Of a stretch of DNA of 64,000 nucleotides, positions 1 through 8,700 are shown in pieces. The notes beneath the pieces were generated by a model. It made no database searches. It was given only the letters and a program-made list of their open reading frames with translations, and had not been told where the DNA came from. The DNA comes from Nostoc foliaceum FACHB-393 (GTDB lineage: Bacteria; Cyanobacteriota; Cyanobacteriia; Cyanobacteriales; Nostocaceae). Every line of letters starts with the position of its first letter. The stretch's first letter is position 1. Position numbers and translations under genes: made by a program. The stretch is from contig NZ_JACJTD010000023.1 of the NCBI RefSeq assembly GCF_014698505.1, positions 62,001 through 126,000 of the forward strand, in the 5' to 3' direction.

Positions 1-203
1 GCCACAAGTGGAAACAGATCGCCTAAGTCACAGCGGAAGTACTCGCACAAAACCGCAGCCGTGTTACAGTCAATCCGGTCAAACTCCTCCTTGTAAAGCC
101 TTCCAATGGCGTTAACACTAATACCAGTTATTTTGGCTAGTTGGTATTGAGATAAATCCTTTTTTTCCATAAAATCCTTTAACCTACAGCAAATCTTTCT
201 CAT
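1..203 (-). CDS. XRE-family HTH regulator, 3' part cut by the window edge
   Basis: Reading leftwards from an ATG at 203, an open frame runs off the window start. The translation begins MRKICCRLKDFMEKKDLSQY and continues with QLAKITGISVNAIGRLYK, then a stretch rich in IDCNT and ending RCDLGDLFPLV. This is the compact Cro/C1 helix-turn-helix layout (HTH_26 type): the recognition helix lies in GISVNAIGRLY and the GDLF end is typical. A second ATG (170) is in frame, but the family normally has the CRLKDFMEKK lead-in, so 203 is preferred. It is divergent from the exonuclease gene, and direct repeats in the gap could be its operator. Function as a DNA-binding regulator is inferred from the fold. 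Confidence 0.75.
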   Translation of the reverse strand, partial: MRKICCRLKDFMEKKDLSQYQLAKITGISVNAIGRLYKEEFDRIDCNTAAVLCEYFRCDLGDLFPLV

Positions 204-249
204 AAATTCTCTATTCAGTACTTAAAACTTAATCAAGCAGTCTCTAATA

Positions 250-311
250 TACTAACGCTAGCAGATATTAGTCACGCTTCCGTAATAACGCTAGATAAAG
301 TAATAACGCTA
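250..311. repeat. Direct repeats TA(A/C)TAACGCTA, possible operator
   Basis: Three copies of TA(A/C)TAACGCTA lie at 250-260, 283-293 and 301-311. The last two share the longer GTAATAACGCTA (282-293 and 300-311), starting 18 bp apart. They lie between the divergent HTH regulator and the exonuclease. Binding by the adjacent regulator is inference. Confidence 0.5.
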
Positions 312-433
312 ATGTTGACAAAGTAACATTGGCAAAGTAATCTGTATATATTCGGCTGTAAAAAGCCAAAAAAATGCCCCCAAGCTTTCAACTTGGTAGG
401 CATGTTTTCAATTATTTATTTCATACTCCTATT

Positions 434-1195
434 ATGACGCAAAATTCCTTAGTTTCATCCAATGCTCAGTTTCCTACACCCGATCAGGTTCTAATCCTTG
501 ATACAGAAACCACAGACTTAGACGTTAAGACAGGGCAGGTTATAGAGCTAGGAGCTATTCTGTATTCGGTGAAACATCAAACCACCATTAAACAATATTC
601 AGCTCTTCTCCCAGCACAAAATAATCCGGCAGAGCATATAAACCGGATTAAGCCAGCGCCGTTAATGGAAATAACAGAAGAACAAGTGGCTGAAAGTGTG
701 TGGATGATAACTGAGATGGCAAAGAAGGCGCAAGTTATTGTGGCACACAATGCTGAGTTTGATCAGAAGTGGTTTGGTTCTTCAAATAATGGGAAGAGTT
801 TGCTACCTGTTTTATTGAACTCTAAAAATGAACCACTTCGTTGGGTTTGTACCTGTACTGAATTTGAATGGCCTCGTCAAATCCGATCTGGTCAATCTCT
901 TATTGAATTAGCAGCAGCACATGATGTTGGTATTTTTGGAAATCATAGGGCATTAACAGACTGTCAATTGATCGCATATCTTTTTGATCGGATGGAGAAC
1001 CTTAACGCCATGTTTCAAATGGCGTTAAGACCCAAAGCTTGGTTTAAAGCTCTTGTAAGCTATGACAATAGGGAACTTGCAAAAAAGGCAGGTTTTAAAT
1101 GGATTCCTAAACTTAAGAGTTGGGTGAGAAAAATGGCAGTGGATGATACAAAAGAACTTCCTTTTATGGTAAACCCAATTGAATTTTGTCAGTAA
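434..1195 (+). CDS. DEDDh 3'-5' exonuclease (DNA polymerase III epsilon-like)
   Basis: Predicted 253-residue RNase T/DnaQ-fold exonuclease. All the DEDDh residues are visible: Exo I LDTET (D23, E25), Exo II HNAEFD (D110), and Exo III HRALTDC (H171, D176). Such proteins remove nucleotides from 3' ends of DNA or RNA with two metal ions; the substrate here cannot be told. The C-terminal ~45 residues (SYDNRELAKKAGFKW...SWVRKM) look like a small extra domain resembling the DUF5710 pattern, which is common in cyanobacterial exonucleases of this type. A longer frame starts at 374, but its extra 20 residues are not exonuclease-like, so the ATG at 434 is chosen. No clear Shine-Dalgarno sequence precedes either start. 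Confidence 0.82.
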   Translation: MTQNSLVSSNAQFPTPDQVLILDTETTDLDVKTGQVIELGAILYSVKHQTTIKQYSALLPAQNNPAEHINRIKPAPLMEITEEQVAESVWMITEMAKKAQVIVAHNAEFDQKWFGSSNNGKSLLPVLLNSKNEPLRWVCTCTEFEWPRQIRSGQSLIELAAAHDVGIFGNHRALTDCQLIAYLFDRMENLNAMFQMALRPKAWFKALVSYDNRELAKKAGFKWIPKLKSWVRKMAVDDTKELPFMVNPIEFCQ

Positions 1196-1291
1196 TTTAG
1201 ACGAAGTTAATTTATTTCCTGAAATAAGATGATTGTGCCTATATTATCCAGCCGTTGGCTAGAGATGCGAGCAATCTTTAACTTTAAGTCC

Positions 1292-1325
1292 AGATAGGCT
1301 GTCTTTTTTAAGATAGCCTATATCT
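1292..1325. terminator. Hairpin after exonuclease gene
   Basis: A near-perfect inverted repeat, AGATAGGCTGTCTT then TT then AAGATAGCCTATATCT, lies 100 bp after the exonuclease stop. No strong T-run follows on the plus strand, so it may be a weak terminator or an RNA-stabilising stem. Confidence 0.4.
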
Positions 1326-1421
1326 AACCTTCAGGAGTCTACAGTTTAAGTCAACTTTTGCTAGCGTAGTGATATAAGGTTTATCGCTCCCCAGTAAGCG
1401 GCTGGAAGCAAAAGGATTAAT

Positions 1422-2297
1422 ATGGCTCATTTAAATCAGCGTCGTCCCCAAAATGTCAACGGCGATTTTTATGTAGATAATACCTGTATTGATTGTGATA
1501 CCTGTCGCTGGATGACTCCTGAAGTTTTTTCTCGTGTTGATGAACAGTCGGCGGTTTATCATCAACCAAGTAATGATGCGGAAAGATTAGCAGCGCTTGA
1601 AGCACTTTTGGCATGTCCTACTAGTTCTATTGGCACAGTTGATAAACCAAAAGATATCAAAGTTGCTCAACAACAGTTTCCAATATTAGTAGCGGAAAAT
1701 ATTTACCACTGTGGCTATCATTCTGAAAAATCTTACGGTGCTGCTAGCTATTTAATTCAACTTCCAGAAGGTAATATATTGGTGGATTCTCCCCGCTTTA
1801 CGCCGCCTTTAGTCAAGCGTTTAGAAGAAATGGGGCCAATTCGTTATATGTACCTAACTCATAAAGATGATGTGGCAGATCATCAAAAGTTTGCCGAGCA
1901 TTTTCAGTGCGATCGCATCCTTTATGCCGATGATATTACTGCCGATACTCGCAATGTAGAAATACAGCTAACTGGTTCTGAACCATTTAGCTTGACTCCA
2001 GATTTATTAATTATCCCAGTTCCCGGTCACACTAAAGGACAAACTGTCCTACTTTATAAAAATAAGTTTTTGTTCACTGGCGATCATCTCGCTTGGTCAG
2101 AAAGCTTGCACCAACTTGCTGCATTCCACGGTGTCTGCTGGTATTCTTGGTCAGAACAGACTAAATCAATGCGTAACTTGGCTAATTACTCTTTTGAGTG
2201 GGTGCTACCAGGTCATGGACGAAGGTTTCATGCTGATAAGGAAACCATGCGCCAGCAGATGCACAAGTGTATTGAGTTGATGGAATCTTTGAATTGA
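1422..2297 (+). CDS. Ferredoxin-like / metallo-beta-lactamase fold fusion protein
   Basis: 291 residues in two parts. The N-terminal part (1-75) has ferredoxin-type cysteines C22, C25, C28 and a distant C65, enough for one Fe-S cluster. The C-terminal part (85-291) is a metallo-beta-lactamase fold, with VPGHTKGQ (H203), FTGDH (D221) and LPGHG near the end. The usual first metal motif HxHxDH reads HKDDVADH (147-154), so its second His is Asp. This architecture is known in cyanobacteria, but its substrate is unknown to me. An AAGGA precedes the ATG by a few bases. The gene stands alone, with a dispersed repeat after it. Confidence 0.8.
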   Translation: MAHLNQRRPQNVNGDFYVDNTCIDCDTCRWMTPEVFSRVDEQSAVYHQPSNDAERLAALEALLACPTSSIGTVDKPKDIKVAQQQFPILVAENIYHCGYHSEKSYGAASYLIQLPEGNILVDSPRFTPPLVKRLEEMGPIRYMYLTHKDDVADHQKFAEHFQCDRILYADDITADTRNVEIQLTGSEPFSLTPDLLIIPVPGHTKGQTVLLYKNKFLFTGDHLAWSESLHQLAAFHGVCWYSWSEQTKSMRNLANYSFEWVLPGHGRRFHADKETMRQQMHKCIELMESLN

Positions 2298-2339
2298 CCG
2301 AATAATTCATAATTATTTGGTCATCTGAAAAAGCCAATG

Positions 2340-2463
2340 AAAAACCTAACCCCCTAACCCCCAACACGTCGCGGGAAGGGGGAAAATTCAAAGTCTCTCT
2401 CCTAAAAGGAGAGAGATTTAGAGAGAGGTCAGACTGTATTGCATACAAACCAGAAGCGCTATA
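2340..2463. repeat. MITE-like dispersed repeat, copy 1
   Basis: Non-coding stretch with CCCCCTAACCCCC, an internal palindrome CTCTCTCCTAAAAGGAGAGAG, and an end CTGTATTG...CCAGAAGCGCTAT that matches the end of the repeat at 38353-38561 and, inverted, the one at 6368. The left end is not defined. It lies just upstream of dhaK. Confidence 0.6.
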
Positions 2464-2500
2464 ACCTGGGTTTTAGCACCCTTTTAACCAAGCACGGATT

Positions 2501-3577
2501 ATGAAAAAGCTGATCAACAAGCCGGAAGACTTTGTGCGGGAAAGTCTAGAAGGTATGGCGGCGGCTCATTCCGATTTAATTAAACTGAATTATGATCCTA
2601 CTTTTGTCTATCGAGCCGATGCACCTATACAGGGTAAAGTAGCAATTATTTCTGGTGGTGGCAGTGGACATGAACCAATGCACGCTGGCTTCGTGGGTAG
2701 AGGAATGCTGGATGCAGCTTGTCCTGGCGAGGTTTTCACTTCACCTACTCCTGACCAAATGCTAGAAGCAGCAAAGCAAGTAGATGGAGGCTCAGGTATC
2801 CTTTATATCGTCAAAAATTACAGTGGCGATGTGATGAACTTTGAAATGGCAACCGAGTTAGCCCGTAGTGAGGGCATTCGATCGCTAAATATTTTGATTG
2901 ATGACGATGTAGCAGTGAAGGATAGCCTTTATACCCAAGGACGGCGGGGTGTGGGAACAACAATACTAGCAGAAAAAATTTGTGGCGCGGCGGCTGAGGC
3001 AGGGTATGATTTGCCACAAATAGCAAATTTATGTCGCCGAGTCAATCTGAATGGGCGGAGTATGGGAATTGCTCTAACATCTTGTACAGTCCCCGCCAAT
3101 GGAACGCCGACATTTGAATTGAGCGATCGCGAAATTGAATTAGGTATCGGTATCCACGGTGAGCCAGGAATAGAACGCACAGCGATCAAATCAGTAGATG
3201 AGATTACCGAAATTTTGACGCGATCGCTCCTTGAGGATGCACCATACAGCCGCACACTGCGAGAGTGGGATGAAAACAAAGGAGAATGGGTAGATGTAGA
3301 ACTAACAAATCTACCATTTGCCAAAGGCGATCGCTTGTTAGCTTTTGTCAATAGTATGGGTGGAACTCCGGTTTCGGAACTGTATATTGTTTACCGCAAA
3401 CTCGCCCAACTCTGCGAACAGCAAGAATTACAAATTGTGCGAAACTTAATAGGCCCTTATATTACATCTCTAGAAATGCAAGGTTGCTCCATTACCCTGC
3501 TGAAATTAGATGACGAGATGATCCGCTTGTGGGATGCACCAGTCAAAACACCAAGTTGGCGCTGGGGAATTTCATAA
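2501..3577 (+). CDS. dhaK: Dihydroxyacetone kinase subunit DhaK
   Basis: 358 residues, the normal size of the stand-alone substrate-binding subunit. It binds dihydroxyacetone covalently through a histidine; GIHGEPG places it at H219. The glycine-rich motif GGGSGHEP is at 52-59. DhaK works with DhaL, encoded 9 bp downstream, to make dihydroxyacetone phosphate. In PTS-type systems the phosphate comes from DhaM, but no dhaM is visible here, so the phosphodonor is unknown. The start at 2501 gives the expected N-terminus MKKLINKPEDFV. Confidence 0.95.
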   Translation: MKKLINKPEDFVRESLEGMAAAHSDLIKLNYDPTFVYRADAPIQGKVAIISGGGSGHEPMHAGFVGRGMLDAACPGEVFTSPTPDQMLEAAKQVDGGSGILYIVKNYSGDVMNFEMATELARSEGIRSLNILIDDDVAVKDSLYTQGRRGVGTTILAEKICGAAAEAGYDLPQIANLCRRVNLNGRSMGIALTSCTVPANGTPTFELSDREIELGIGIHGEPGIERTAIKSVDEITEILTRSLLEDAPYSRTLREWDENKGEWVDVELTNLPFAKGDRLLAFVNSMGGTPVSELYIVYRKLAQLCEQQELQIVRNLIGPYITSLEMQGCSITLLKLDDEMIRLWDAPVKTPSWRWGIS

Positions 3578-3586
3578 TTACGAATT

Positions 3587-4225
3587 ATGTTGACTCAAGC
3601 GCAGATATTACAATGGTTGCAGGCTTATGCAACCGAGATAGAGCAGAATAAAGCATATTTGACAGAATTAGATGCTGCGATCGGAGATGCTGATCACGGT
3701 ATAAATATGGATCGCGGCTTCAAAAAAGTAAGTACTCAGTTACCAACCCTTGCAGACAAGGACATCGGCAACATTCTTAAAACTGTGAGTATGACCTTGA
3801 TTTCTTCCATTGGCGGTGCCAGTGGCCCTCTTTATGGTACTTGGTTTTTACGAGCAAGTACAGCATTAGTTGGGAAGCAAGAATTAACAGAACAAGATGT
3901 TTTAGGACTATTCCAAGCAGGCTTAGACGGTGTGCTGCAACGTGGAAAAGCGCAACTAGGAGACAAAACAATGGTGGATGTGCTATCTCCGGCTGTAGAC
4001 GCTTTTGGGCAAGCCGTAGGAGAAAGTAAGGGAACACTGGAAGCTATGCAAAAAGCTGTAGCAGCAGGCCAAAGGGGGTTGCAAGAAACTATACCGATGC
4101 AGGCGAAAAAGGGACGGGCTAGCTACCTGGGGGAACGGAGTATTGGACATCAAGATCCAGGAGGAACTTCTGCTTATTTTATGTTGAAAAGTTTGTTAGG
4201 AGTGTTAGAAAGTTCTGGCGAATAA
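3587..4225 (+). CDS. dhaL: Dihydroxyacetone kinase subunit DhaL
   Basis: 212 residues, the ADP/ATP-binding helical barrel subunit. The Mg-binding loop is IGDADHG (32-38, usually GDGDHG), followed by GGASGPLYG (about 64-72) and a C-terminal DPGGTSAYF. It transfers phosphate to dihydroxyacetone held by DhaK. It begins 9 bp after dhaK and is surely co-transcribed with it. Glycerol or dihydroxyacetone use is inferred from the family. Confidence 0.94.
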   Translation: MLTQAQILQWLQAYATEIEQNKAYLTELDAAIGDADHGINMDRGFKKVSTQLPTLADKDIGNILKTVSMTLISSIGGASGPLYGTWFLRASTALVGKQELTEQDVLGLFQAGLDGVLQRGKAQLGDKTMVDVLSPAVDAFGQAVGESKGTLEAMQKAVAAGQRGLQETIPMQAKKGRASYLGERSIGHQDPGGTSAYFMLKSLLGVLESSGE

Positions 4226-4679
4226 AAAATTTTCTGAAAAATCTGTATTTGACAACAAACGATCGTTCTTTTTCAGGATAACGTTACAATCCAAATGCCG
4301 TCGTTTTGGGGTGTTTCTGACATATTAACTTTAAATATTTACATTAAATCTTTCCATAAATTATAGATACAACGGTAAAGATAGCGATTCCGATTACTAG
4401 GAAATTTCACTGGATATCTCTATCCCACCTCTCCCTCCTTTGCGAACCTCCACGTTTCCATAGACAAGAGACGCGATGAATTATCGCATCTTTAGCGATC
4501 TAGAGTTTTCATCAAAAAACCTTAACTGAACCGTATTGCCTCCAATTACAGCAAATTTTGTCAACCAACTTGAAATGAAACATCAAAAACATAACCCCTC
4601 TCCGCCACCGGAAAGGGGTTAATCACTGCCGAAACTATACTGTACAGACGCGATTCATTGCGTCTCTATTCAGCAATAT
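4226..4679. other. Intergenic: terminator and small palindromes
   Basis: No gene seen between the convergent dhaL and ndhJ. Palindromes related to AGACGCGAT occur at 4469-4491 and 4646-4665 (AGACGC...GCGTCT), of a type often scattered in Nostoc genomes. The ndhCKJ terminator is listed separately. Confidence 0.6.
4593..4620 (-). terminator. Terminator of the ndhCKJ operon
   Basis: Stem AACCCCT/AGGGGTT with more pairing inside. On the minus strand it is followed by ATGTTTTTG, about 60 bp past the ndhJ stop. Confidence 0.7.
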
Positions 4680-5210
4680 CTAATAAGCATCTTGCAACTC
4701 GTAGAAATCAGGCGAGATGTAATCCTTCCGCAAAGGCCAACCCACCCAATCTTCCGGCATCAAAATCCGCTTGAGATTTGGGTGTCCTTCGTAGATAATG
4801 CCGAACATATCGTAAGACTCGCGCTCTTGCCAATCTGCGGTCTTCCAAATCCAGTACAGAGAAGGGACTACGGGGTTTTCCCGTGGTAAGAACACCTTAA
4901 CTCGAACTTCTTCGGGGCGATCGCTATTATCACCGACTTTAATCAAGTGATACACACTTACCAATTCCTGTCCTGGCCCAAGGTCAACGCCACCTTGAAA
5001 CTGGAGATAATTAAACCCATAAGCATAAAGGGCTGTAGCGGTAGGAAGCAAGAAATCTGCCGCCACCTTAATTATCTCTACACCATTCTTATCTGGTGGT
5101 AAAAACTCATGGTCAAAGCCATTTTCTGTCAACCACTGGGAAACTTTACCCGCTTGTACCAATGCCTCTTCTTTCGCTGCTGGTACTGGTTTAGATTCTT
5201 CTTCAGCCAC
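4680..5210 (-). CDS. ndhJ: NAD(P)H-quinone oxidoreductase subunit J
   Basis: 176 residues, the 30-kDa/NuoC-like subunit of the thylakoid NDH-1 complex. The C-terminal signature ERESYDMFGIIYEGHPNLKR and RILMPEDWVGWPLRKDY is clear. NDH-1 carries cyclic electron flow around photosystem I, respiration and CO2 uptake. The start overlaps the end of ndhK by 8 bp, so the two are translationally coupled. The first ~25 residues are low complexity (EEESKPVPAAKEEA). Confidence 0.97.
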   Translation of the reverse strand: MAEEESKPVPAAKEEALVQAGKVSQWLTENGFDHEFLPPDKNGVEIIKVAADFLLPTATALYAYGFNYLQFQGGVDLGPGQELVSVYHLIKVGDNSDRPEEVRVKVFLPRENPVVPSLYWIWKTADWQERESYDMFGIIYEGHPNLKRILMPEDWVGWPLRKDYISPDFYELQDAY

Positions 5211-5940
5211 GGGTTTGTTCCTCCTTTTGCGCCTTTTCTGTCAGCAGTGCAGGTGGTATTGGCATACCGATCGCTTCCGCCAATTCCTTCGGTGGTGCAG
5301 AGCGAGTTGCTGACTGCAAATACTTACCAGTTAAGATTTCCTCTACTGGCTTCAAATTATGAGTCGTGCTGTAGTAGCGGTGGGTTTGCTTAATTTTATC
5401 CCGCTCTTGCATCGATTCATTGGCGATTTTCTTTCGCAGCTTAATGATTGCGTCGATAATTGCTTCTGGACGGGGAGGGCAACCAGGCAAGTACACATCC
5501 ACAGGAATCAGTTTATCGACTCCGCGCACTGCTGTGGGAGAATCAACGCTGAACATGCCGCCAGTAATTGTGCAAGCTCCCATTGCAATTACATACTTCG
5601 GCTCCGGCATTTGTTCATAAAGACGCACCAGTTGGGGAGCCATCTTCATCGTAATAGTCCCTGCCGTAATAATTAAATCGGCTTGGCGGGGGCTAGAACG
5701 GGGAATTAGTCCAAAACGGTCAAAGTCAAATCGGGAACCAATTAAAGCTGCAAACTCAATAAAGCAGCAAGCAGTACCAAACAGCAACGGCCACAAACTA
5801 GAAAGCCGCGCCCAGTCGTAGAGGTCATCAACCGTCGTCAAAATGACGTTTTCTGAAAGGTCTTGAGTGATTGTAGTCCGTTCAATGGGGTTGATGATTC
5901 GCTCTTTGCCCTGGGTTGTTAAGTTAGAATTCAAGACCAT
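5203..5940 (-). CDS. ndhK: NAD(P)H-quinone oxidoreductase subunit K
   Basis: 245 residues, the NuoB/PSST subunit that carries the N2 [4Fe-4S] cluster. The cluster ligands are visible: C58-C59 in GTACCFIEF, C123 in GACTITGGM and C154 in PGCPPRPEA. It is the second gene of ndhCKJ, overlapping ndhC by 10 bp and ndhJ by 8 bp. The tail after about residue 195 is poorly conserved and cyanobacteria-specific. Confidence 0.97.
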   Translation of the reverse strand: MVLNSNLTTQGKERIINPIERTTITQDLSENVILTTVDDLYDWARLSSLWPLLFGTACCFIEFAALIGSRFDFDRFGLIPRSSPRQADLIITAGTITMKMAPQLVRLYEQMPEPKYVIAMGACTITGGMFSVDSPTAVRGVDKLIPVDVYLPGCPPRPEAIIDAIIKLRKKIANESMQERDKIKQTHRYYSTTHNLKPVEEILTGKYLQSATRSAPPKELAEAIGMPIPPALLTEKAQKEEQTRG

Positions 5941-6293
5941 TCCAAAGCTCCTTTACGCCATGCGTAAACTAAAGCGACTACAAGAATTGCAATAAAGACT
6001 AGCGCTTCAATAAATGCCAATAGCCCCAAACGGTGGAAAGCTACCGCCCAAGGATACAAGAAAACAGTCTCCACATCAAAGACGACGAAGACTAGAGCAA
6101 ACATGTAGTAGCGGATGTTGAACTGAATCCAGGCTCCCCCGATGGGTTCCATACCAGATTCATAGGTGGTGCGACGTTCTGGGCTATAACTACTGGGTCG
6201 TAGGAGCTTGGATGCTGAGAGCGCTAAGGCAGGTACTAGGCTACAGATGATGAAGAAGCCTAGAAGGTACTCGTAACCGCTGAGGACAAACAC
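5931..6293 (-). CDS. ndhC: NAD(P)H-quinone oxidoreductase subunit 3
   Basis: 120 residues with three membrane segments, the NuoA-like subunit. Signature YESGMEPIGGAWIQFNIRYY and FVVFDVETVFLYPWA are both present. It is the first gene of the minus-strand ndhC-ndhK-ndhJ operon, the conserved order in cyanobacteria and plastids. The operon promoter must lie in 6294-6600, where a dispersed repeat also sits. Confidence 0.97.
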   Translation of the reverse strand: MFVLSGYEYLLGFFIICSLVPALALSASKLLRPSSYSPERRTTYESGMEPIGGAWIQFNIRYYMFALVFVVFDVETVFLYPWAVAFHRLGLLAFIEALVFIAILVVALVYAWRKGALEWS

Positions 6294-6367
6294 AATGAGT
6301 ATCTACCGCTTATGGAGTATTTTAAGTAGTGACCTGAGATTGGGTACTGACTACTAAAGATTAGGGA

Positions 6368-6480
6368 CTATAGCGATTCTGTGTTGAGTTCAATACAGAC
6401 TTAACCGCCAGCCCCTTCCCTACAAGGGGAAGGGGAGCAAGCATCAAAGCTTCTCTTTTTTTAGGAGAGAGGAATGCCCC
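6368..6480. repeat. MITE-like dispersed repeat, copy 2 (inverted)
   Basis: Starts CTATAGCGATTCTG and continues CAATACAGAC, TTAACC and AGCCCCTTCCC, matching the reverse complement of the right end of the 38353-38561 element. It also holds the AAGGGG and GGAGAGAGG stems. From about 6474 it passes into CCCAATG-like heptamers. It lies in the gap between divergent ndhC and rubA. Confidence 0.6.
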
Positions 6481-6676
6481 AATTCCCCATAGCCAATGCC
6501 CAATCCCTTGAATTACCTTACTTTCTTTTACATTATATCTGTTTGGTTTTTCTGAAATCTGGGAAACAGATGCACTTCAGGTATTTAATTCGCTTTTGCT
6601 AGTGATAGAAAAGTCTAACAATTATGTCATAATTTTTAACGTATATTTAAGATTTCTCCTCTGCGAGGCCTTAGCC

Positions 6677-7012
6677 ATGAGCGAACCAGCTGTTGAGACT
6701 ACGGTGTTAGACCGCTACGAGTGTCGCGCCTGCGGTTATGTTTACGAACCTGAAAAGGGAGACGACAAGGATGATATTCCTTCAGGGACAACCTTTGCAG
6801 AACTGCCCATAAATTGGCGCTGTCCAGTTTGTAGTGCTAAAAAAACCGCTTTTGCCAACATCGGCCCTGCGGGTACTGCATCAGGCTTCAAAGAAAATCT
6901 CGGTTACGGTTTGGGTGTCAATAACCTAACGCCAACACAAAAGAATATCCTAATTTTTGGTGCTTTGGCTCTTGGCTTCTTGTTTTTTATCAGTCTCTAC
7001 GGCTTGCAATAA
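6677..7012 (+). CDS. rubA: Membrane-anchored rubredoxin RubA
   Basis: 111 residues. The rubredoxin domain has its four iron ligands: C16 and C19 in YECRACGYVY, C49 and C52 in RCPVCSAKK. A C-terminal membrane helix (about 91-108) anchors it to thylakoids. In cyanobacteria and chloroplasts RubA is needed to assemble photosystems. The start is set at MSEPAVE (6677): the frame is open further upstream, but that part is not protein-like. The order rubA-ycf48-psbEFLJ is conserved, so the gene belongs to a photosystem biogenesis cluster. Confidence 0.95.
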   Translation: MSEPAVETTVLDRYECRACGYVYEPEKGDDKDDIPSGTTFAELPINWRCPVCSAKKTAFANIGPAGTASGFKENLGYGLGVNNLTPTQKNILIFGALALGFLFFISLYGLQ

Positions 7013-7168
7013 CAGCTGTTATATCGGAAACAGGGAGTTTACTGTGTAATTAAAATCGCATAAATGTGTCGTTCGTTTTACCAGTTCCGTAGAGCGGTCA
7101 TGACCCTCAATACCATATTGGGTTAATATTTTCTGGAATTTTTGAAAAGCTTTTTAATAAGGACTTTT

Positions 7169-7200
7169 AATCCAAAATCCAAAATCTAAAATCCAAAATT
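7169..7200. repeat. Short tandem heptamers (ATCCAAA)
   Basis: Four units of ATCCAAA (one reads ATCTAAA) in the rubA-ycf48 gap. This is the short tandemly repeated class typical of heterocystous cyanobacteria. Confidence 0.75.
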
Positions 7201-7262
7201 GGTATAAGGTAAACCTTTTAGAGAACACCTACAGAAATTTAGAAACAACTTAAGAAATACTA

Positions 7263-8285
7263 ATGCATTCAATTGTGAAAAGTTGGCAACGAATAGCTGC
7301 CTTGTTAATAGTAGTCATCATGTGCATAGGTTGTAGCAAAGTTCCTTCTGTTAGCTACAACCCTTGGAAAGTAATTTCTGTGCCAACAGACTCGAATCTA
7401 TTGGATATTGCTTTTACTAATAACCCTGAGCATGGCTACTTAGTAGGTAGCAATGCCACCCTCTTGGAAACCAATGATGGTGGTAATAGCTGGAAACCAA
7501 TCACACTGCAACTGGATGAGCAAAAGTATCGCTTTGACTCAGTAAGTTTTGCAGGTAAAGAAGGCTGGATTGCCGGAGAGCCTGGATTGTTGCTGCACAC
7601 TACCGATGAAGGTGTTTCTTGGTCGCGTATTCCCCTGAGCGAAAAGCTACCAGGTAGCCCGATCGCAGTTAAGGCACTAGCAGACAACACAGCTGAAATG
7701 GCTACTGATGTAGGAGCCATATATAAGACCACAGACGGCGGCAAAAATTGGAAAGCCCAGGTGGAATCAGCAGTCGGTGTAGTGCGTAACTTGGAACGTT
7801 CTGCTGATGGTAAATATGTTGCCGTTTCCGCTAAGGGTAGTTTCTACTCAACTTGGGAACCGGGGCAAGATGCTTGGGTACCCCATAACCGCATTAGTTC
7901 TCGGCGGGTAGAAAATATGGGCTTTGCTGAAAATGGGCAATTGTGGTTGCTAGCCAGGGGAGGTCAAGTTCAGTTTAGTGACCCAACTAAACCTGAAGAA
8001 TGGCAAGAGGCAAAATATCCAGAGTTATCTACTAGTTGGGGTTTACTGGATTTGGCATATCGCACACCCGATGAAATTTGGGTAGGTGGCGGTAGCGGTA
8101 ATTTACTACGAAGTGCCGACGGTGGTAAAACCTGGGAAAAAGACCGTGCGGTAGAAGAAGTTGCTGCTAATTTGTACAAGATTGTGTTCTTAGAGCCAGA
8201 GCGGGGATTTATAATTGGCGATCGCGGCGTTTTGCTCAAATATCTACCAAACCCTGAAACAACTTCCCCAGCAGAGGCTGCTTAG
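7263..8285 (+). CDS. ycf48: Photosystem II assembly factor Ycf48 (HCF136)
   Basis: 340 residues. A lipoprotein signal peptide ends in MCIGC (C24). The rest is a seven-bladed beta-propeller with repeated blade motifs such as TNDGGNSWKPI, TDGGKNWKA and SADGGKTWEK, plus GEPGLLLHT. Ycf48 binds precursor D1 and stabilises early photosystem II reaction centre assembly on the lumen side. It stands between rubA and psbEFLJ, all on one strand, matching its role. Confidence 0.96.
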   Translation: MHSIVKSWQRIAALLIVVIMCIGCSKVPSVSYNPWKVISVPTDSNLLDIAFTNNPEHGYLVGSNATLLETNDGGNSWKPITLQLDEQKYRFDSVSFAGKEGWIAGEPGLLLHTTDEGVSWSRIPLSEKLPGSPIAVKALADNTAEMATDVGAIYKTTDGGKNWKAQVESAVGVVRNLERSADGKYVAVSAKGSFYSTWEPGQDAWVPHNRISSRRVENMGFAENGQLWLLARGGQVQFSDPTKPEEWQEAKYPELSTSWGLLDLAYRTPDEIWVGGGSGNLLRSADGGKTWEKDRAVEEVAANLYKIVFLEPERGFIIGDRGVLLKYLPNPETTSPAEAA

Positions 8286-8326
8286 TTACCGAAGAGGCAG
8301 AGGGCACAGGGAGAAATAACTAATAC

Positions 8327-8347
8327 GCAATGCCCAATGCCCCATGC
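8327..8347. repeat. Short tandem heptamers (CCCAATG)
   Basis: CGCAATG, CCCAATG and CCCCATG in a row between ycf48 and psbE. The same family recurs at 6474-6505 and 15644-15671. Confidence 0.65.
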
Positions 8348-8442
8348 ACTATTTCTGAGAAGAACTTTGTAACTTGTAACTCTTTCTTAACTTTGTAGGA
8401 TAATAAACTCAATAACACTCTATGTATAAGGTAGGGATCTAA

Positions 8443-8691
8443 ATGTCAGGTACCACTGGAGAACGTCCGTTTTCGGACATCATTACTAGCGTTCGTTACT
8501 GGGTAATTCACAGCATCACCATCCCGGCATTGTTTATTGCCGGTTGGCTATTTGTCAGCACCGGGCTGGCTTATGATGCCTTTGGCACACCCCGTCCCGA
8601 CGAGTATTTCACACCAGCGCGGCAAGAAGTGCCAATTGTGAAGAACCGTTTTGAAGCTAAAAAACAAGTTGAACAATTTATTGGAAAGTAG
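8443..8691 (+). CDS. psbE: Cytochrome b559 subunit alpha
   Basis: 82 residues, the standard length. The heme ligand is H23 in RYWVIHSITIP, at the start of the single membrane helix. With PsbF it binds the cytochrome b559 heme of photosystem II, which is needed for assembly and photoprotection. First gene of psbEFLJ; psbF begins 9 bp after its stop. Confidence 0.98.
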   Translation: MSGTTGERPFSDIITSVRYWVIHSITIPALFIAGWLFVSTGLAYDAFGTPRPDEYFTPARQEVPIVKNRFEAKKQVEQFIGK

Positions 8692-8700
8692 TTTGAGATC

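Noticed and set aside
2182..2448. 88-residue minus-strand ORF
   Set aside because: Runs through a repeat and overlaps the end of the metallo-beta-lactamase gene; no protein-like features.
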